Part shown: in pieces, positions 8,404 to 17,542 of the stretch
Layout of the letters: every line of letters starts with the position of its first letter
Numbering within the stretch: the first letter of the stretch is position 1
Origin: a candidate division CSSED10-310 bacterium
Lineage (GTDB): Bacteria > CSSED10-310
Assembly: GCA_016931515.1 (NCBI GenBank)
Contig: JAFGEQ010000012.1
Span: 124,001 to 188,000, forward strand
Reading direction: 5' to 3'
Length of the DNA stretch: 64,000 nt
Notes under the pieces: generated by a model
Database searches by the model: none
What the model was told of the DNA's origin: nothing
What the model saw: the letters and a program-made list of their open reading frames with translations, nothing else
Made by a program: the position numbers and the translations under genes

Positions 8404-9442
8404 CTTCTTCCATTTGCACCAGATGTATTAATCTGCGCCATGTTTCGGTTTGCTCTGTCAATATCTCAACAGCTGCAGCCAATTCATTCATTGAGTGTAG
8501 CTTGAATCGTATATCCACAAAATCACCCTCAAAATCCGGTGGAGGAGAGATTGACAGATTACCCACTCCATCGAGTTGAGATACGGCATGTTTAAACCGA
8601 TCAAGCATTCGGTGCTTCGCCGGGGATCGCCTGATTTCAAGATCATTCAGGCAACACTCTCCAATTTGTGCGCTGGTATCTTCCGTTCCCGAACGTGATA
8701 TCAATTCTTTTTCAATCTCTTTGAGAACTTTTAATACCGATCGGCGCTCCCGCAGCGCAATATCCCGGATCAGACTCTCAAATTTTCGCATCCTGCTGAC
8801 AGTCAAGTGAAGAAGCCTGCAGGTAACCAGAGTCGCCGATGGTCTTTCTTTGGGAGCATAGCGACATAACAAAGCTGCCTTATTGGTATCGATACCCCAG
8901 CGATGCCAGCGTTTTAATACGGCTGATGGCATTTCGGCCAGGGTCAAAATTGATCTGGCATTCTCGTTGTCTGATGCAGCAGGGCATAGTGCTGCCGCTA
9001 TTCTGATTGAGCATCTTAGGTCTCTGGCAGCTCGACTAATCAGGCCGGCAATTTCCATCGGTGAATGGTCGACAGGTGAGACCGTCGACAACGCAAGGAT
9101 CCAGCCTGTCAAAATCCAATCAGGGGCAGTTTGATGACTCCGTCCGAGCACGGAGCAAGCCTCCTGCGCTGCCGTACCGTCGAAGGGGACAACGAGTACC
9201 GGCAGTTCGTTTATGCCGCATAGACGCGCCTGATGAAACCGGCGAAATCCCGAAACCAGAACGGCGGATCCTCCGGGGCGACTGATCGCTTTCAGGGGCT
9301 CAAAGAAGGGAGTGCTTTGATTCGATCTTGAAGCAGGATGCCCGAATTCATACCGGGTCTCTGCTTCAGCATTGTCAAAACTCACCCTGAAATGCTCCCG
9401 GTAAAGATCGATCTCATCGGGAGTCAGGTGAATCAGGCGCAT
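8390..9442 (-). CDS. ParB/Srx-fold N-terminal domain protein
   Basis: 350 residues. Around residues 45-92 there is a ParB-like nuclease-fold signature: a Pro-led strand (FFEPLKAISRPGG), VSGFRRFHQARLCGI matching the G(H/F)RR-Ax-LG motif, and a closing ELPVLVV strand. The rest is mostly helical, without a helix-turn-helix I could identify, plus a C-terminal segment that looks like a conserved small domain. It is not a standard chromosome-partition ParB, since no ParA and no parS were seen. Three bases separate it from the barrel-protein gene upstream and it overlaps the SPL-like gene downstream, so it may act with the radical SAM protein. Confidence 0.6.
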   Translation of the reverse strand: MRLIHLTPDEIDLYREHFRVSFDNAEAETRYEFGHPASRSNQSTPFFEPLKAISRPGGSAVLVSGFRRFHQARLCGINELPVLVVPFDGTAAQEACSVLGRSHQTAPDWILTGWILALSTVSPVDHSPMEIAGLISRAARDLRCSIRIAAALCPAASDNENARSILTLAEMPSAVLKRWHRWGIDTNKAALLCRYAPKERPSATLVTCRLLHLTVSRMRKFESLIRDIALRERRSVLKVLKEIEKELISRSGTEDTSAQIGECCLNDLEIRRSPAKHRMLDRFKHAVSQLDGVGNLSISPPPDFEGDFVDIRFKLHSMNELAAAVEILTEQTETWRRLIHLVQMEEDAIQ

Positions 9443-9445
9443 GGA

Positions 9446-10993
9446 TCAGAACCGGTATGTGAGTGATGCCTGAACACCTTCGAATTCAGGAACGATACGG
9501 CATTGACCTCCACTACAGAGCAAACCGGTCGGTAGACCGCCATACAGAACATTGATAGTCAGGGTATCGATCGGAGTAACCGTCACCTCGCCGGCCCACC
9601 AGTCATCCATACTCGAAGGTGTGCCTGAGTCACTGTCGAATTCGTGTCGATTGTAATGACCGGTCACTGCGACATAAGGACTGAGCGAATAGGTCAGATA
9701 GGTTTTATACTCATCCTTCTTGAACCCGGAGATTTCTGTGTATTTATACTCCCCGTAAAGATTCAGACTATGCCGATCCATGAATGTAAAGACCAAATCT
9801 GCTGTAGCCCGGCGATGAGTTTCATCGATTTCCTCGTATTCTTTAAACCCATACGTCACATGAGCATACAGGTGGCTCCAGTTTTGTTCGATTCCAAGAT
9901 AATAATGGGTATTCTCGTTCCGCTGCACACGCCCCAGATAATCCGGATGGCCCTGGTTATTGAATTGAGAATAACTCACATACACAAGCGTATCAGTCGC
10001 CCCGATGAAATAATCCAGCTTGATCCGGCCACCTTTTGTATCGTCAAGTTCGTTGACCTCATCCTCCCGATCGGCAGTTGGCGGCCGACCGTAGCGGTAT
10101 GTCCAGTAATCGTAATCTTTGTATTCCAATTGAACGGTGAAATCTCCCAGATAAGAGGTAAGACTCCCATATATAGCCTCACCATCTTCGGTTTCTGTTC
10201 CGTAAGGAGCGTCTGAATCCCAATACAGCTTGGCGTATTCCGCGTATACATCAATTAAACCATCTGCGAGTGATGTGGCTTCAACATTTACACTGCCGGT
10301 CTGAAAATCTTCGCCGACTGATTCGTTACGAATGAACTCGTATAGCGTTCCGGTCACATAGTTCAAACCCAGACGGATTCCGTCGCTCACGCGAACCGAC
10401 GCCATTCCACCGATAAGTTCATCCTTGATTTCCCGTTGCTTGTAGGTCAGATCTGCTGCATTATCCAAAAATTTATACCATTCGATCTCACCACCGAACG
10501 CTTGAAAATCAAACCGATCGCTCGAAAACCTCACATTGCCGCCCCTGATTGTCCGATCCAGGTTAAGATCCTTGTCTTCCTGGACATACAGAACGATACC
10601 GCGGCCGAGAGACTGATAAAAATCGCCCCCTGTTACCTCAAATAATTCTCCGCGATATCCGAGTTTGAATTTGAATACTTCAAAATCGGCTTCCGGTTCA
10701 CGGGATCTGTAATCGTAATGAATGCCATCGTCATACTTCATATTCCGTAACCGAAGTTCTCCAAACCAATTTCTCCATCCCGCATGAATCATCAGTTGGT
10801 TTTCGAAAGAGGAATAGGGACCTTCATAAATATCCATACCCTGTTCCCAGTCATCCGGATCGTGATCCCAATAAGTTGATTCGAACGTTCCGGTCAAGGT
10901 CATCTCATCGTAAAAACCTGCTCCGGCGAGCCCCGAAAATGTAATTAGCCCTGTGAATACCAGAACCAAAGATCTTCCCAGATTGTCCATCAT
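9446..10993 (-). CDS. Outer-membrane beta-barrel protein (DUF6029-like)
   Basis: 515 residues with an N-terminal signal peptide (hydrophobic core LVLVFTGLITFSGLAGA, cleavage near residue 25) and a body of alternating hydrophobic/aromatic strands. It ends in LTYRF, the terminal-Phe pattern recognised by the BAM machinery. The start at 10993 is supported by GGAGG with a five-base spacer; an ATG 12 bases upstream is less likely. The protein resembles the DUF6029 family of barrel proteins. It follows the TlpA-like gene by 30 bases, suggesting a joint envelope function. The transported or bound substrate is unknown. Confidence 0.72.
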   Translation of the reverse strand: MMDNLGRSLVLVFTGLITFSGLAGAGFYDEMTLTGTFESTYWDHDPDDWEQGMDIYEGPYSSFENQLMIHAGWRNWFGELRLRNMKYDDGIHYDYRSREPEADFEVFKFKLGYRGELFEVTGGDFYQSLGRGIVLYVQEDKDLNLDRTIRGGNVRFSSDRFDFQAFGGEIEWYKFLDNAADLTYKQREIKDELIGGMASVRVSDGIRLGLNYVTGTLYEFIRNESVGEDFQTGSVNVEATSLADGLIDVYAEYAKLYWDSDAPYGTETEDGEAIYGSLTSYLGDFTVQLEYKDYDYWTYRYGRPPTADREDEVNELDDTKGGRIKLDYFIGATDTLVYVSYSQFNNQGHPDYLGRVQRNENTHYYLGIEQNWSHLYAHVTYGFKEYEEIDETHRRATADLVFTFMDRHSLNLYGEYKYTEISGFKKDEYKTYLTYSLSPYVAVTGHYNRHEFDSDSGTPSSMDDWWAGEVTVTPIDTLTINVLYGGLPTGLLCSGGQCRIVPEFEGVQASLTYRF

Positions 10994-11023
10994 CGATACC
11001 TCCATCTTTATCGAAAAGAGTCT

Positions 11024-11554
11024 TTATTCCGCACTTAGCTTCGTCAACTCTTCCTTGACAATCGATTCCACCAATTTTTCATCACCCGGCTTATATCCGC
11101 TGAATTCCCTGACAATTTCACCATCAGCTCCGATGACCACCAGATATGGGACATTTCTGGCTGGGCTATAGTTCCGAATCACCGTATTATCGGGATCCAA
11201 GAGAATCGGAAAGGAGAAATTATATCGATTGATCGTCGGTTTGATCTGCGATTTGCTTGCAGGTGTATCGATTGAGATGGCGAAAACCTTCAGATTTTTA
11301 TCCTTGTAATCCTCGTAAATTTTGTTGATATGCGGAAGTTCACGAAGACAGGGTTTGCACCATGTTGCCCAGAAATCGAGAATAATCACGTTTTTCCCAA
11401 GATCATCCTCCAACCGGTAAGTATCACCATCAACAGTCTTCAGTTCGAATACAATCGGCTTTTTACCTGCATCCATATTCGGAATCATTACAGTTATTAC
11501 TGCCATTGCAACGCCCAGCAATATCAACGATTGTTTCCAGTTCCAGCCTGTCAT
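11024..11554 (-). CDS. TlpA/ResA-like membrane-anchored thioredoxin
   Basis: 176 residues: an N-terminal signal anchor (about residues 7-25) and a thioredoxin fold with the active site WCKPC at about residues 68-72 inside FWATWCKPCLRELPHI. A cis-Pro loop (RNVPYLVV) and a strand ending FSGY follow. Such proteins act as thiol-disulfide oxidoreductases in the periplasm, often for cytochrome or outer-membrane protein maturation. The start at 11554 is chosen because AGGAGGG lies four bases upstream; the frame continues another 23 codons without a better site. The substrate may be the neighbouring barrel protein, but that is only contextual. Confidence 0.88.
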   Translation of the reverse strand: MTGWNWKQSLILLGVAMAVITVMIPNMDAGKKPIVFELKTVDGDTYRLEDDLGKNVIILDFWATWCKPCLRELPHINKIYEDYKDKNLKVFAISIDTPASKSQIKPTINRYNFSFPILLDPDNTVIRNYSPARNVPYLVVIGADGEIVREFSGYKPGDEKLVESIVKEELTKLSAE

Positions 11555-11677
11555 CGATCCCTCCTTGTCTACGCAACTACCATTTAATTCCCGTTGATTC
11601 ACCATCACCGGATATCTTTCCATCCCGGGTTTTCATTCATTCTCTCAACTGCCTGTAATTGCCCGTTACTGATCATG

Positions 11678-13540
11678 TTATCGCGATCCATCAGCCAGTG
11701 CACAACCGATACGTTCCAGCAGTCGTTGAATTTTTCTTTTTTCGTTCGGACCGGTAATCCCCGGAACCGACTGCAATTTATCATTCAGAAGCGTAAAAAG
11801 ATACTCCGCTTCCTCCGAGTCGAGCTTGAGCGAAATCGATGCCAATTCGCCATCGGTTCCTGTCAATAGCCGGGGCATATATCCAATCCGTTTCAGTTCA
11901 TTCACCAACGCCGAACAGCATTCCTTCTCAATCCAGCTTGCCTGCGGCCCAATCCTGTCTCCGATCAGACGTGCAGTCGATGGCTGAGTCATGACCTCAT
12001 GCAATATATACTCATCCTCCGTCGTCATTACGATTCCCGATCGTATTTCGATTTTTCCGAATTCATCAATCCAATCCTGAAGTGATCGCTTTACATTCTG
12101 TGGTAACCCGGAACTGGATGCCGTTTCGAGAAACTCGATGATGTCATCGGCTGTCAGTCCTGTCTCCAGTGCTGTCGCAACTGACGATCTGGAAATTCTG
12201 TAGCGCTGCAGATGCCCCCCAGCCACAAAATCAGCAATCTTCTCCAAACGATCTCGAACCGCAAGCACCATTCCCGCCGGAGCCAAAACATCGAAATCAG
12301 CCTGCACGATCAGTTTGTTCAATGGAGTCTGCACGTCAGAAGTCTGATCCTCCAACTGCCCGCAGCTTCCGCTCAAAAGGCAGCGGCCTATTCTGCTCAC
12401 TATGACGCCTTCCCAGTGTCCGTTCCTGTCCAGGCCCGTCTCCAATAACCCCAGCCATGCCAGCGGTTCAGTCATCAGATATCGAATCACACTCTTTTCC
12501 AGATGATCCCAGATCTCTCCCGGCTGAACCGGAACACGGCTTATACGGTCAATGAGCTGCCACAAACCTTCCGCATAATCCGAACGATAAAAATGAGGTC
12601 GATTGCTCTGCATCAGCATTGCAACCTCATCGATCGTCACCCAGTTGTCCGGCAGAATCTCAACAAGACCCAGAACCGCCCTTTTGACGCGCCTCCACGG
12701 ATGCCTTAAACCCGCAGATTTTACAAGTACCCCCGACAATACAATCGCGTCGTCCGGTTCCTCGTTCTCCAGCCAGATTTCAAATAAATCCTTCATCTGG
12801 AGGAATTGTGAACGGGAGAACCATTCGGAGACACACCGGTCCACAGCCAGTCCGCTTTTTCTCTGAATGATGAACCCCATGCCAGTCGCCAGAGAATACA
12901 ACAGATCAATGTATGCTTCGTCACGAGTCCGACAGACCGGAGTCAATCGATCCAGTTTAGCCGCGATTAAGGGCTTGTGACGCTTCGCCAGCTTTCCTGT
13001 GCGCAAAGATCGTACACGATACTCCTCGATATACTGCAGCAGATGATACATATCCGTTAGTATCGCATACCCGGTTGTGCAATATTGATATGGCGCATAG
13101 TCACTATTGGAGACAGCAATCCGTTCCATAGCAAGAATGGAACGATATTCATCCGGAAATGCATAAACAGGTTCATCTGCGCCGGGATCCCGAACACAAT
13201 AAAGAAAACCCGCCAGCCGGAGCCTGGCCAGGCCCCTGCTGACCGTCTTGTGCCAGAACCATCTTCGATCCACTTCGGGATCATCACTCCCCCACGATTT
13301 CTCAAGATCGCTCGCAGGAATAACACCACCGGCATCGGAAACCTGATTGAGAATTTCCCTTTCCCATGCGTTCAATCCGCAAAACTCCTTGTCATCCCGG
13401 GTCAATCCTGACAACCGATCTCGCAGAACAGACAAAACCTCCGCACGAGACGGATTGGGATGAAATTCGATCTTTCTGTAAGCTGCTATCGCCCGAAGAT
13501 GGGATGTACCGGATTCAAGAAGACATTGTTCAAGTTGCAT
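11678..13540 (-). CDS. Helicase-associated (XPB/Ssl2 N-terminal-like) domain protein
   Basis: 620 residues without helicase motifs. The C-terminal third (about residues 405-500) matches the pattern of the XPB/Ssl2-type helicase-associated domain (Pfam Helicase_C_3): LIVQADFDVLAPAG, then a RYRISRSSVATALETG helix and DDIIEFLE. The N-terminal 150 residues look like winged-helix segments. Similar standalone proteins exist in several phyla and their function is unknown; a DNA-binding or DNA-repair accessory role is inferred. It is the first gene of the minus-strand run and lies 123 bases upstream of the TlpA-like gene. Confidence 0.55.
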   Translation of the reverse strand: MQLEQCLLESGTSHLRAIAAYRKIEFHPNPSRAEVLSVLRDRLSGLTRDDKEFCGLNAWEREILNQVSDAGGVIPASDLEKSWGSDDPEVDRRWFWHKTVSRGLARLRLAGFLYCVRDPGADEPVYAFPDEYRSILAMERIAVSNSDYAPYQYCTTGYAILTDMYHLLQYIEEYRVRSLRTGKLAKRHKPLIAAKLDRLTPVCRTRDEAYIDLLYSLATGMGFIIQRKSGLAVDRCVSEWFSRSQFLQMKDLFEIWLENEEPDDAIVLSGVLVKSAGLRHPWRRVKRAVLGLVEILPDNWVTIDEVAMLMQSNRPHFYRSDYAEGLWQLIDRISRVPVQPGEIWDHLEKSVIRYLMTEPLAWLGLLETGLDRNGHWEGVIVSRIGRCLLSGSCGQLEDQTSDVQTPLNKLIVQADFDVLAPAGMVLAVRDRLEKIADFVAGGHLQRYRISRSSVATALETGLTADDIIEFLETASSSGLPQNVKRSLQDWIDEFGKIEIRSGIVMTTEDEYILHEVMTQPSTARLIGDRIGPQASWIEKECCSALVNELKRIGYMPRLLTGTDGELASISLKLDSEEAEYLFTLLNDKLQSVPGITGPNEKRKIQRLLERIGCALADGSR

Positions 13541-13650
13541 AGCAATCCTTATATCCCCGGATCCCCAAAGGGCATCCGGTTGATTTTAAGGCTAAGATTT
13601 TATATCATCCCGCCGGTTGCAGCAAGAAAACAAAATTACAATGAGGAAAT

Positions 13651-13968
13651 GTGTTGTCACCAATATCCATAAAAAACTCCGACAGCAACGAGACACCCCA
13701 TGAAACAGATAGCTGCATCGCATCCGATCAGAGGCATCAGGATTCCTCCGCGTCAGATGTCGGTTTCCGGCAGCAGGATAGCGATCAACCCTCATCAACC
13801 GCCAACCGCCCACCCGTTTACGATTCAGACGATTATACAATCCATCCCTGGTTTATCCGGCTGTTTATAGCGGCCTTGATCCTTACGCTTATTGCCATCC
13901 GGATGATTCCGGATACGGTTATGACCCGCTGGTCAATGTGGTGGAATAACATCGATATACCGCATTGA
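13651..13968 (+). CDS. Small hypothetical protein with one C-terminal membrane segment
   Basis: 105 residues if the GTG at 13651 is used. The TTG at 13654 is equally possible because GAGGAA at 13644-13649 then has a better spacer. The first 65 residues are Ser/Asp/Gln-rich and probably disordered. A hydrophobic helix (about residues 69-87, LFIAALILTLIAIRMI) follows, then a Trp-rich tail. It would be a tail-anchored or single-pass membrane protein. I do not recognise a family. It is the only plus-strand gene between minus-strand neighbours, so independent expression would be needed. The coding call is moderate. Confidence 0.45.
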   Translation: MLSPISIKNSDSNETPHETDSCIASDQRHQDSSASDVGFRQQDSDQPSSTANRPPVYDSDDYTIHPWFIRLFIAALILTLIAIRMIPDTVMTRWSMWWNNIDIPH

Positions 13969-14008
13969 TGTTTTGCCATCTACTGGTTATCCCTCTTATC
14001 CCATCCAA

Positions 14009-14299
14009 TTATTCGGCAACATCCGGTTCAATTACCTGATGAAGCGGATTGGCAGCCAGGATACCCCGGCACCGGGAACAAACGACATGTGAAAACTCCT
14101 GGAAGATCTGATCATCAAGCATTTCTTTGGGAATGATTTCGATTCTGTTCAGTAGCGCTTCCAGACGATCGTCCAATCTCTGCCCTTTCATCTCGGCATA
14201 TTCAGTTACTCCATGATCCGGATCGGATGTCAGTGTCAGGTGCACCCGCCAGGCTGCGTCTTCAGCCCGTAGTTCCTTGCCGCAGCGGTCACATTTCAT
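14009..14299 (-). CDS. Small zinc-ribbon protein
   Basis: 96 residues with two CxxC knuckles, CDRCGK at the N-terminus and CSRC near residue 77, separated by a charged helical region. This is a treble-clef or zinc-ribbon arrangement. The start at 14299 is supported by the ATGA overlap with the stop of the upstream reductase gene. A start 15 bases earlier is possible but would bury the junction. Function is unknown; translational coupling to the reductase is the only contextual clue. Confidence 0.65.
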   Translation of the reverse strand: MKCDRCGKELRAEDAAWRVHLTLTSDPDHGVTEYAEMKGQRLDDRLEALLNRIEIIPKEMLDDQIFQEFSHVVCSRCRGILAANPLHQVIEPDVAE

Positions 14300-15192
14300 T
14301 TGTCCGCCGTCCATTCCGCAGCGATTTGCTTGAGCGCTTTTTCCAGGGGTGTCGCTGTCCAGCCTGTTTCATTTTGCAAACGTGCCGAGTTCAGCGAGCA
14401 GTCTTTTAACCAGGGCGCATCAGCAGTGATTCCGGTCATGGATACCGGGATGAGTTTGTCCCGGTTCCAGTCGAAGTATTGCGCAGCGAGCATGCCAAGC
14501 TCATATCGATTGATACAGGTTGATCCGCCAACATTAAAAATCCTGCTTCGCATCCCCTGAGAAAAAATCCTATGGATTGCTTCCGCAATATCGCGGCTCC
14601 ATACCGGGGAGCGGATCTGATCCGTAAATAGTTTCAACGCTTTACCCTGACATAGATCGGTATGATTCTCTCGAATAAAGGATCCGTGAACACCGTCATC
14701 CGGTCCGAAAATCAGAGCGCATCTCAGCACAACCGTCGATGGACAAGCGACAAAGGCCTCCACCTCCGCGTCAAACTTTGTTTCACTGTATATCATACGG
14801 GGATCCGCATCATCCTCCAAATGAGGGCCCGAACCCGAATTGTAAACCAGATCCGTAGAGATGAAAATGAAAGGGATACGGTATGCCTGAGCAATAACAG
14901 CCAGAGACCGGGTGCCTTCGATGTTCAGTCGCCGGGCTCGAACCGGATCGGCGGCACACTGTCCTGTTCTGGAGAGTGCGGCACAGTGAACTAACGCCTG
15001 GATACCGTTCCGTGCAATGTACTCAGCAACCGGCTTCAGACTCCCTCCAAGATCCATTCGCACCAGCCCCTCGAACGGAGCTGCAGGCTCTGCCTGGTGC
15101 CATGCACCATAGATGGAGTAGTTATCGCCAAGGTCACGACACAAATTGTACCCCAGGAATCCGGCAGCACCGGTAATCAGGATTTTTTTCAT
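14296..15192 (-). CDS. RmlD-like NAD(P)-dependent sugar-nucleotide reductase/epimerase
   Basis: 298 residues of the extended short-chain dehydrogenase family. It has the dinucleotide motif GAAGFLG at residues 7-13, the STD segment with YSETK (the catalytic YxxxK) and a C-terminal substrate domain. It most resembles dTDP-4-dehydrorhamnose reductase (RmlD) and related reductases, but no rmlA, rmlB or rmlC is nearby, so the true substrate is unclear. It overlaps the zinc-ribbon gene downstream by four bases. A perfect minus-strand TATAAT lies about 90 bases upstream. Confidence 0.8.
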   Translation of the reverse strand: MKKILITGAAGFLGYNLCRDLGDNYSIYGAWHQAEPAAPFEGLVRMDLGGSLKPVAEYIARNGIQALVHCAALSRTGQCAADPVRARRLNIEGTRSLAVIAQAYRIPFIFISTDLVYNSGSGPHLEDDADPRMIYSETKFDAEVEAFVACPSTVVLRCALIFGPDDGVHGSFIRENHTDLCQGKALKLFTDQIRSPVWSRDIAEAIHRIFSQGMRSRIFNVGGSTCINRYELGMLAAQYFDWNRDKLIPVSMTGITADAPWLKDCSLNSARLQNETGWTATPLEKALKQIAAEWTADK

Positions 15193-15220
15193 AACCGCAC
15201 TCCCCCAGACGGATGTTTCC

Positions 15221-15246
15221 CTTATCGTTTCAACTTATCGTTTCAA
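15221..15246. repeat. Tandem 13-bp direct repeat in the 281-base gap before xdhC
   Basis: CTTATCGTTTCAA occurs twice in direct tandem. It lies in the intergenic region 15193-15473, which holds no convincing gene. The copies are between the RmlD-like gene and its probable -10, so they would be in its leader. Two copies could be an operator or simply a slippage duplication. Confidence 0.5.
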
Positions 15247-15282
15247 TTCATACCCGGTATCACATATTACAGGCTTCCGACC

Positions 15283-15288
15283 ATTATA
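15283..15288 (-). promoter_or_regulatory. Possible -10 element for the RmlD-like gene
   Basis: The minus strand reads TATAAT here, a perfect sigma-70 -10 hexamer, about 90 bases upstream of the reductase start. The -35 position at a 17-base spacer (GATAAC) is poor, so confidence is low. Confidence 0.3.
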
Positions 15289-15473
15289 ATCCAGCGTGAA
15301 TCCTGGTTATCCGATTCATGAACAAGCATCATCAGTCCCGGATATCGAAAGAATCTCGCGCACGTTCGGATAAAAGAGCCTGCCGACGGGATGAAATCGC
15401 AGCGCAAATCATATAAACTTGCACATATTGACGAATACCTGACAATAACTTATCGATTGCGGGGGACTGAAGA

Positions 15474-16322
15474 ATGGATTCGACAATTCTGAAAACAATG
15501 CAGCGAATTCAGGAGGGTGGGGAAGAGCCTGCCGTTCTGGTAATTGTTGTGACGACACAGGAAAGCTCCCCCCAGATCCCGGGCGCGAGAATGCTGGTGA
15601 ATGTACGGGGTGTCGTGACGGGGACGGTCGGAGGCGGTACGGTAGAAAAACTGGCCGTCGAACACGCGATTCAAATGCTCCGTAAGAAGACCGCTACGGA
15701 TTGTCGCACATATGATATGAACCATGGGTCACTCGACAGCATCGCGACAGGGATGCTCTGCGGCGGCACGATCACGCTTTACTTTGAACGATTGGGAGCC
15801 ATGGAACGATTGTTTCTCTATGGTTGCGGTCACATCGGGGGTATCCTGGCTCCGATGGCGGCACAGTGCGGGTTCCAGGTTATTGCCGTAGACCAGCGTC
15901 CCGAGATGGCGACGGTCGATCGATTTGGAGGTTCTGACGCAGGCATCGAGGTGCAGTGTGCACAACCCGTCGAACACGCTGCCGCTCTGTTTTTTCTACC
16001 GAGCGATTCCATCGTTATCATGACACATAATCACCAGTTCGATGGGGCCGTTTTAAAAGCCTTGACCCTCCGGATAACCGAGGCGAACTCACCGCGGTAT
16101 ATCGGGATGATCGGTTCATCGAAAAAGGTCGATGCAATTCTGCAAGCGCTTCGCGATAACGGCGTGTCAGATCAGGCGATCCGGCAGATCAGAACGCCGA
16201 TCGGATTGAAGATCGGCGGGGATTCTCCGGCGGAAATTGCCATATCCGTTATGGCGGAGATCATCGCCGCCAGGTATGGAACCATCGAGAACGGACGCGT
16301 GCAGGTTATGAGTTATCGATAA
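15474..16322 (+). CDS. xdhC: XdhC/CoxI-family molybdenum-hydroxylase maturation protein
   Basis: 282 residues. The N-terminal XdhC/CoxI domain includes PGARMLV and GTVGGGTVEKLAVEHA; the C-terminal Rossmann-like domain starts at LFLYGCGHIGGILAPMA and includes IVIMTHNHQFD and IGMIGSSKK. XdhC proteins bind molybdenum cofactor and help insert its sulfurated form into xanthine dehydrogenase-type enzymes. No hydroxylase subunit is encoded in the window. It is transcribed toward the dihydropyrimidinase-like gene and overlaps its 3' end by 17 bases. Association with purine oxidation is inferred from the YgeW/YgeY neighbours. Confidence 0.88.
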   Translation: MDSTILKTMQRIQEGGEEPAVLVIVVTTQESSPQIPGARMLVNVRGVVTGTVGGGTVEKLAVEHAIQMLRKKTATDCRTYDMNHGSLDSIATGMLCGGTITLYFERLGAMERLFLYGCGHIGGILAPMAAQCGFQVIAVDQRPEMATVDRFGGSDAGIEVQCAQPVEHAAALFFLPSDSIVIMTHNHQFDGAVLKALTLRITEANSPRYIGMIGSSKKVDAILQALRDNGVSDQAIRQIRTPIGLKIGGDSPAEIAISVMAEIIAARYGTIENGRVQVMSYR

Positions 16323-17529
16323 CTGAGAGCCCAGCGCGTCTGACGCTTAAAATAGACGGATTCATCGCTTCGTCGATCACAATCAGATCGGCGTCGCTGC
16401 CTTCACAGATCGCTCCTTTTCGGGGAAACATCCTGTAGAACATGGCAGCATTCGTCGAAGTCAGCGCAACCAGACGCTCCCAGGTGATACGGTTCTTCAT
16501 CACACCCTCCGCTATCATCGTCCCGAGGAGTGAGCGGACACCGGCAAGGCCGAAAGGTGCTTTCAAAAAATGATCGCCCGCCGCGATTCGCTCCTCTTCG
16601 GAAAATGGAGCGTGATCCGAACCGATCCAATCGATTTTTCCGGTTTCCACAGCGGTCCACAGACGTTCTTGCTCCTCCCTGCTCCGTAGCGGAGGAGCGA
16701 CGGCGTACTGGTATCCATTGGGTCGATTGTAAACATCTCGCGTCCGTGTCAGGTAATGCGGACAGGTTTCAAGTTTCAAGCCACTGCCGTTTGCAGCATC
16801 GACGCCGCTTCCGGAACTGACGTGGACAATGGCCATCGCGGCACCGGTTCGCTGCTGGATCGCTGAGAGTGCCGTGATTGCAGACACTTCGGATGCAACC
16901 GGTCGCGATGTCTCATAGTATGAGAATGAATCGGACGCAAAACACCCTGAAGGCAGAAGGGACGCATGATCCTCCGCATGAACGATGATACGGGCATCGA
17001 GCCGCGCAGCCCATGCCGCAGCCAGCTCGATTTCAGCATATGGCGTCCTGCGACCGCTCTCCTCGTAAGCAGTAAAAAATTTAAACGATCGGACACCCAA
17101 CTCCAGACAGCGTTCCGCTTCCGATTCCCGGTCCGGTGTCCAGCCGCAGACAGTTGCATGCAGGAAAACACTGCATTCCGCTACATTGGCCTCCTCAATA
17201 CGTTTCCGCACCGTTTGATCGAGCGGCACTCCTTTTTCGGGCGTTGAAAAATCAATTACGGTCGTCACTCCACCAGCGAGTGCGTTCCGGGAACCGGTGA
17301 CAAAATCATCCGAAGTCATCCGATTCCCGACCGGCAAAGCGAAATGAACGTGCGGATCGATACAACCGGGTAAAACCCGTCTGTATCGAAGGTGATATTC
17401 TCGATCGAATATCCCTTTCAGACCGGATCCGATTTCACGGATCACACCATCTTCAACAGCGATATCAGCGGCGAACGAGCGTTCAGATGTCGTGATAAGA
17501 GCTTCGCGAAACATGATGCGTCGGGGCAT
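16306..17529 (-). CDS. Dihydropyrimidinase/hydantoinase-like amidohydrolase
   Basis: 407 residues of the cyclic amidohydrolase family. The binuclear metal site is visible: HVHF (about residues 60-63), the probable carboxylated Lys in SFKFF, HAED, HVSS, and the Asp of GSDHAPF. Related enzymes open hydantoin, dihydropyrimidine or dihydroorotate rings. Its place beside YgeW- and YgeY-type genes matches the HyuA/HydA position of anaerobic purine-degradation clusters, so a ring-opened ureide intermediate is a reasonable substrate. Dihydroorotase activity cannot be excluded. It starts 13 bases after the carbamoyltransferase gene and is probably co-transcribed. Confidence 0.83.
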   Translation of the reverse strand: MPRRIMFREALITTSERSFAADIAVEDGVIREIGSGLKGIFDREYHLRYRRVLPGCIDPHVHFALPVGNRMTSDDFVTGSRNALAGGVTTVIDFSTPEKGVPLDQTVRKRIEEANVAECSVFLHATVCGWTPDRESEAERCLELGVRSFKFFTAYEESGRRTPYAEIELAAAWAARLDARIIVHAEDHASLLPSGCFASDSFSYYETSRPVASEVSAITALSAIQQRTGAAMAIVHVSSGSGVDAANGSGLKLETCPHYLTRTRDVYNRPNGYQYAVAPPLRSREEQERLWTAVETGKIDWIGSDHAPFSEEERIAAGDHFLKAPFGLAGVRSLLGTMIAEGVMKNRITWERLVALTSTNAAMFYRMFPRKGAICEGSDADLIVIDEAMNPSILSVRRAGLSVIDNS

Positions 17530-17542
17530 TATTCCAACCTTG

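Noticed and set aside
15193-15473. Hidden gene or RNA in the gap before xdhC
   Set aside because: No frame with a ribosome site, tRNA cloverleaf or stable hairpin with a T tract was found. Only a tandem repeat and a -10-like hexamer are visible.
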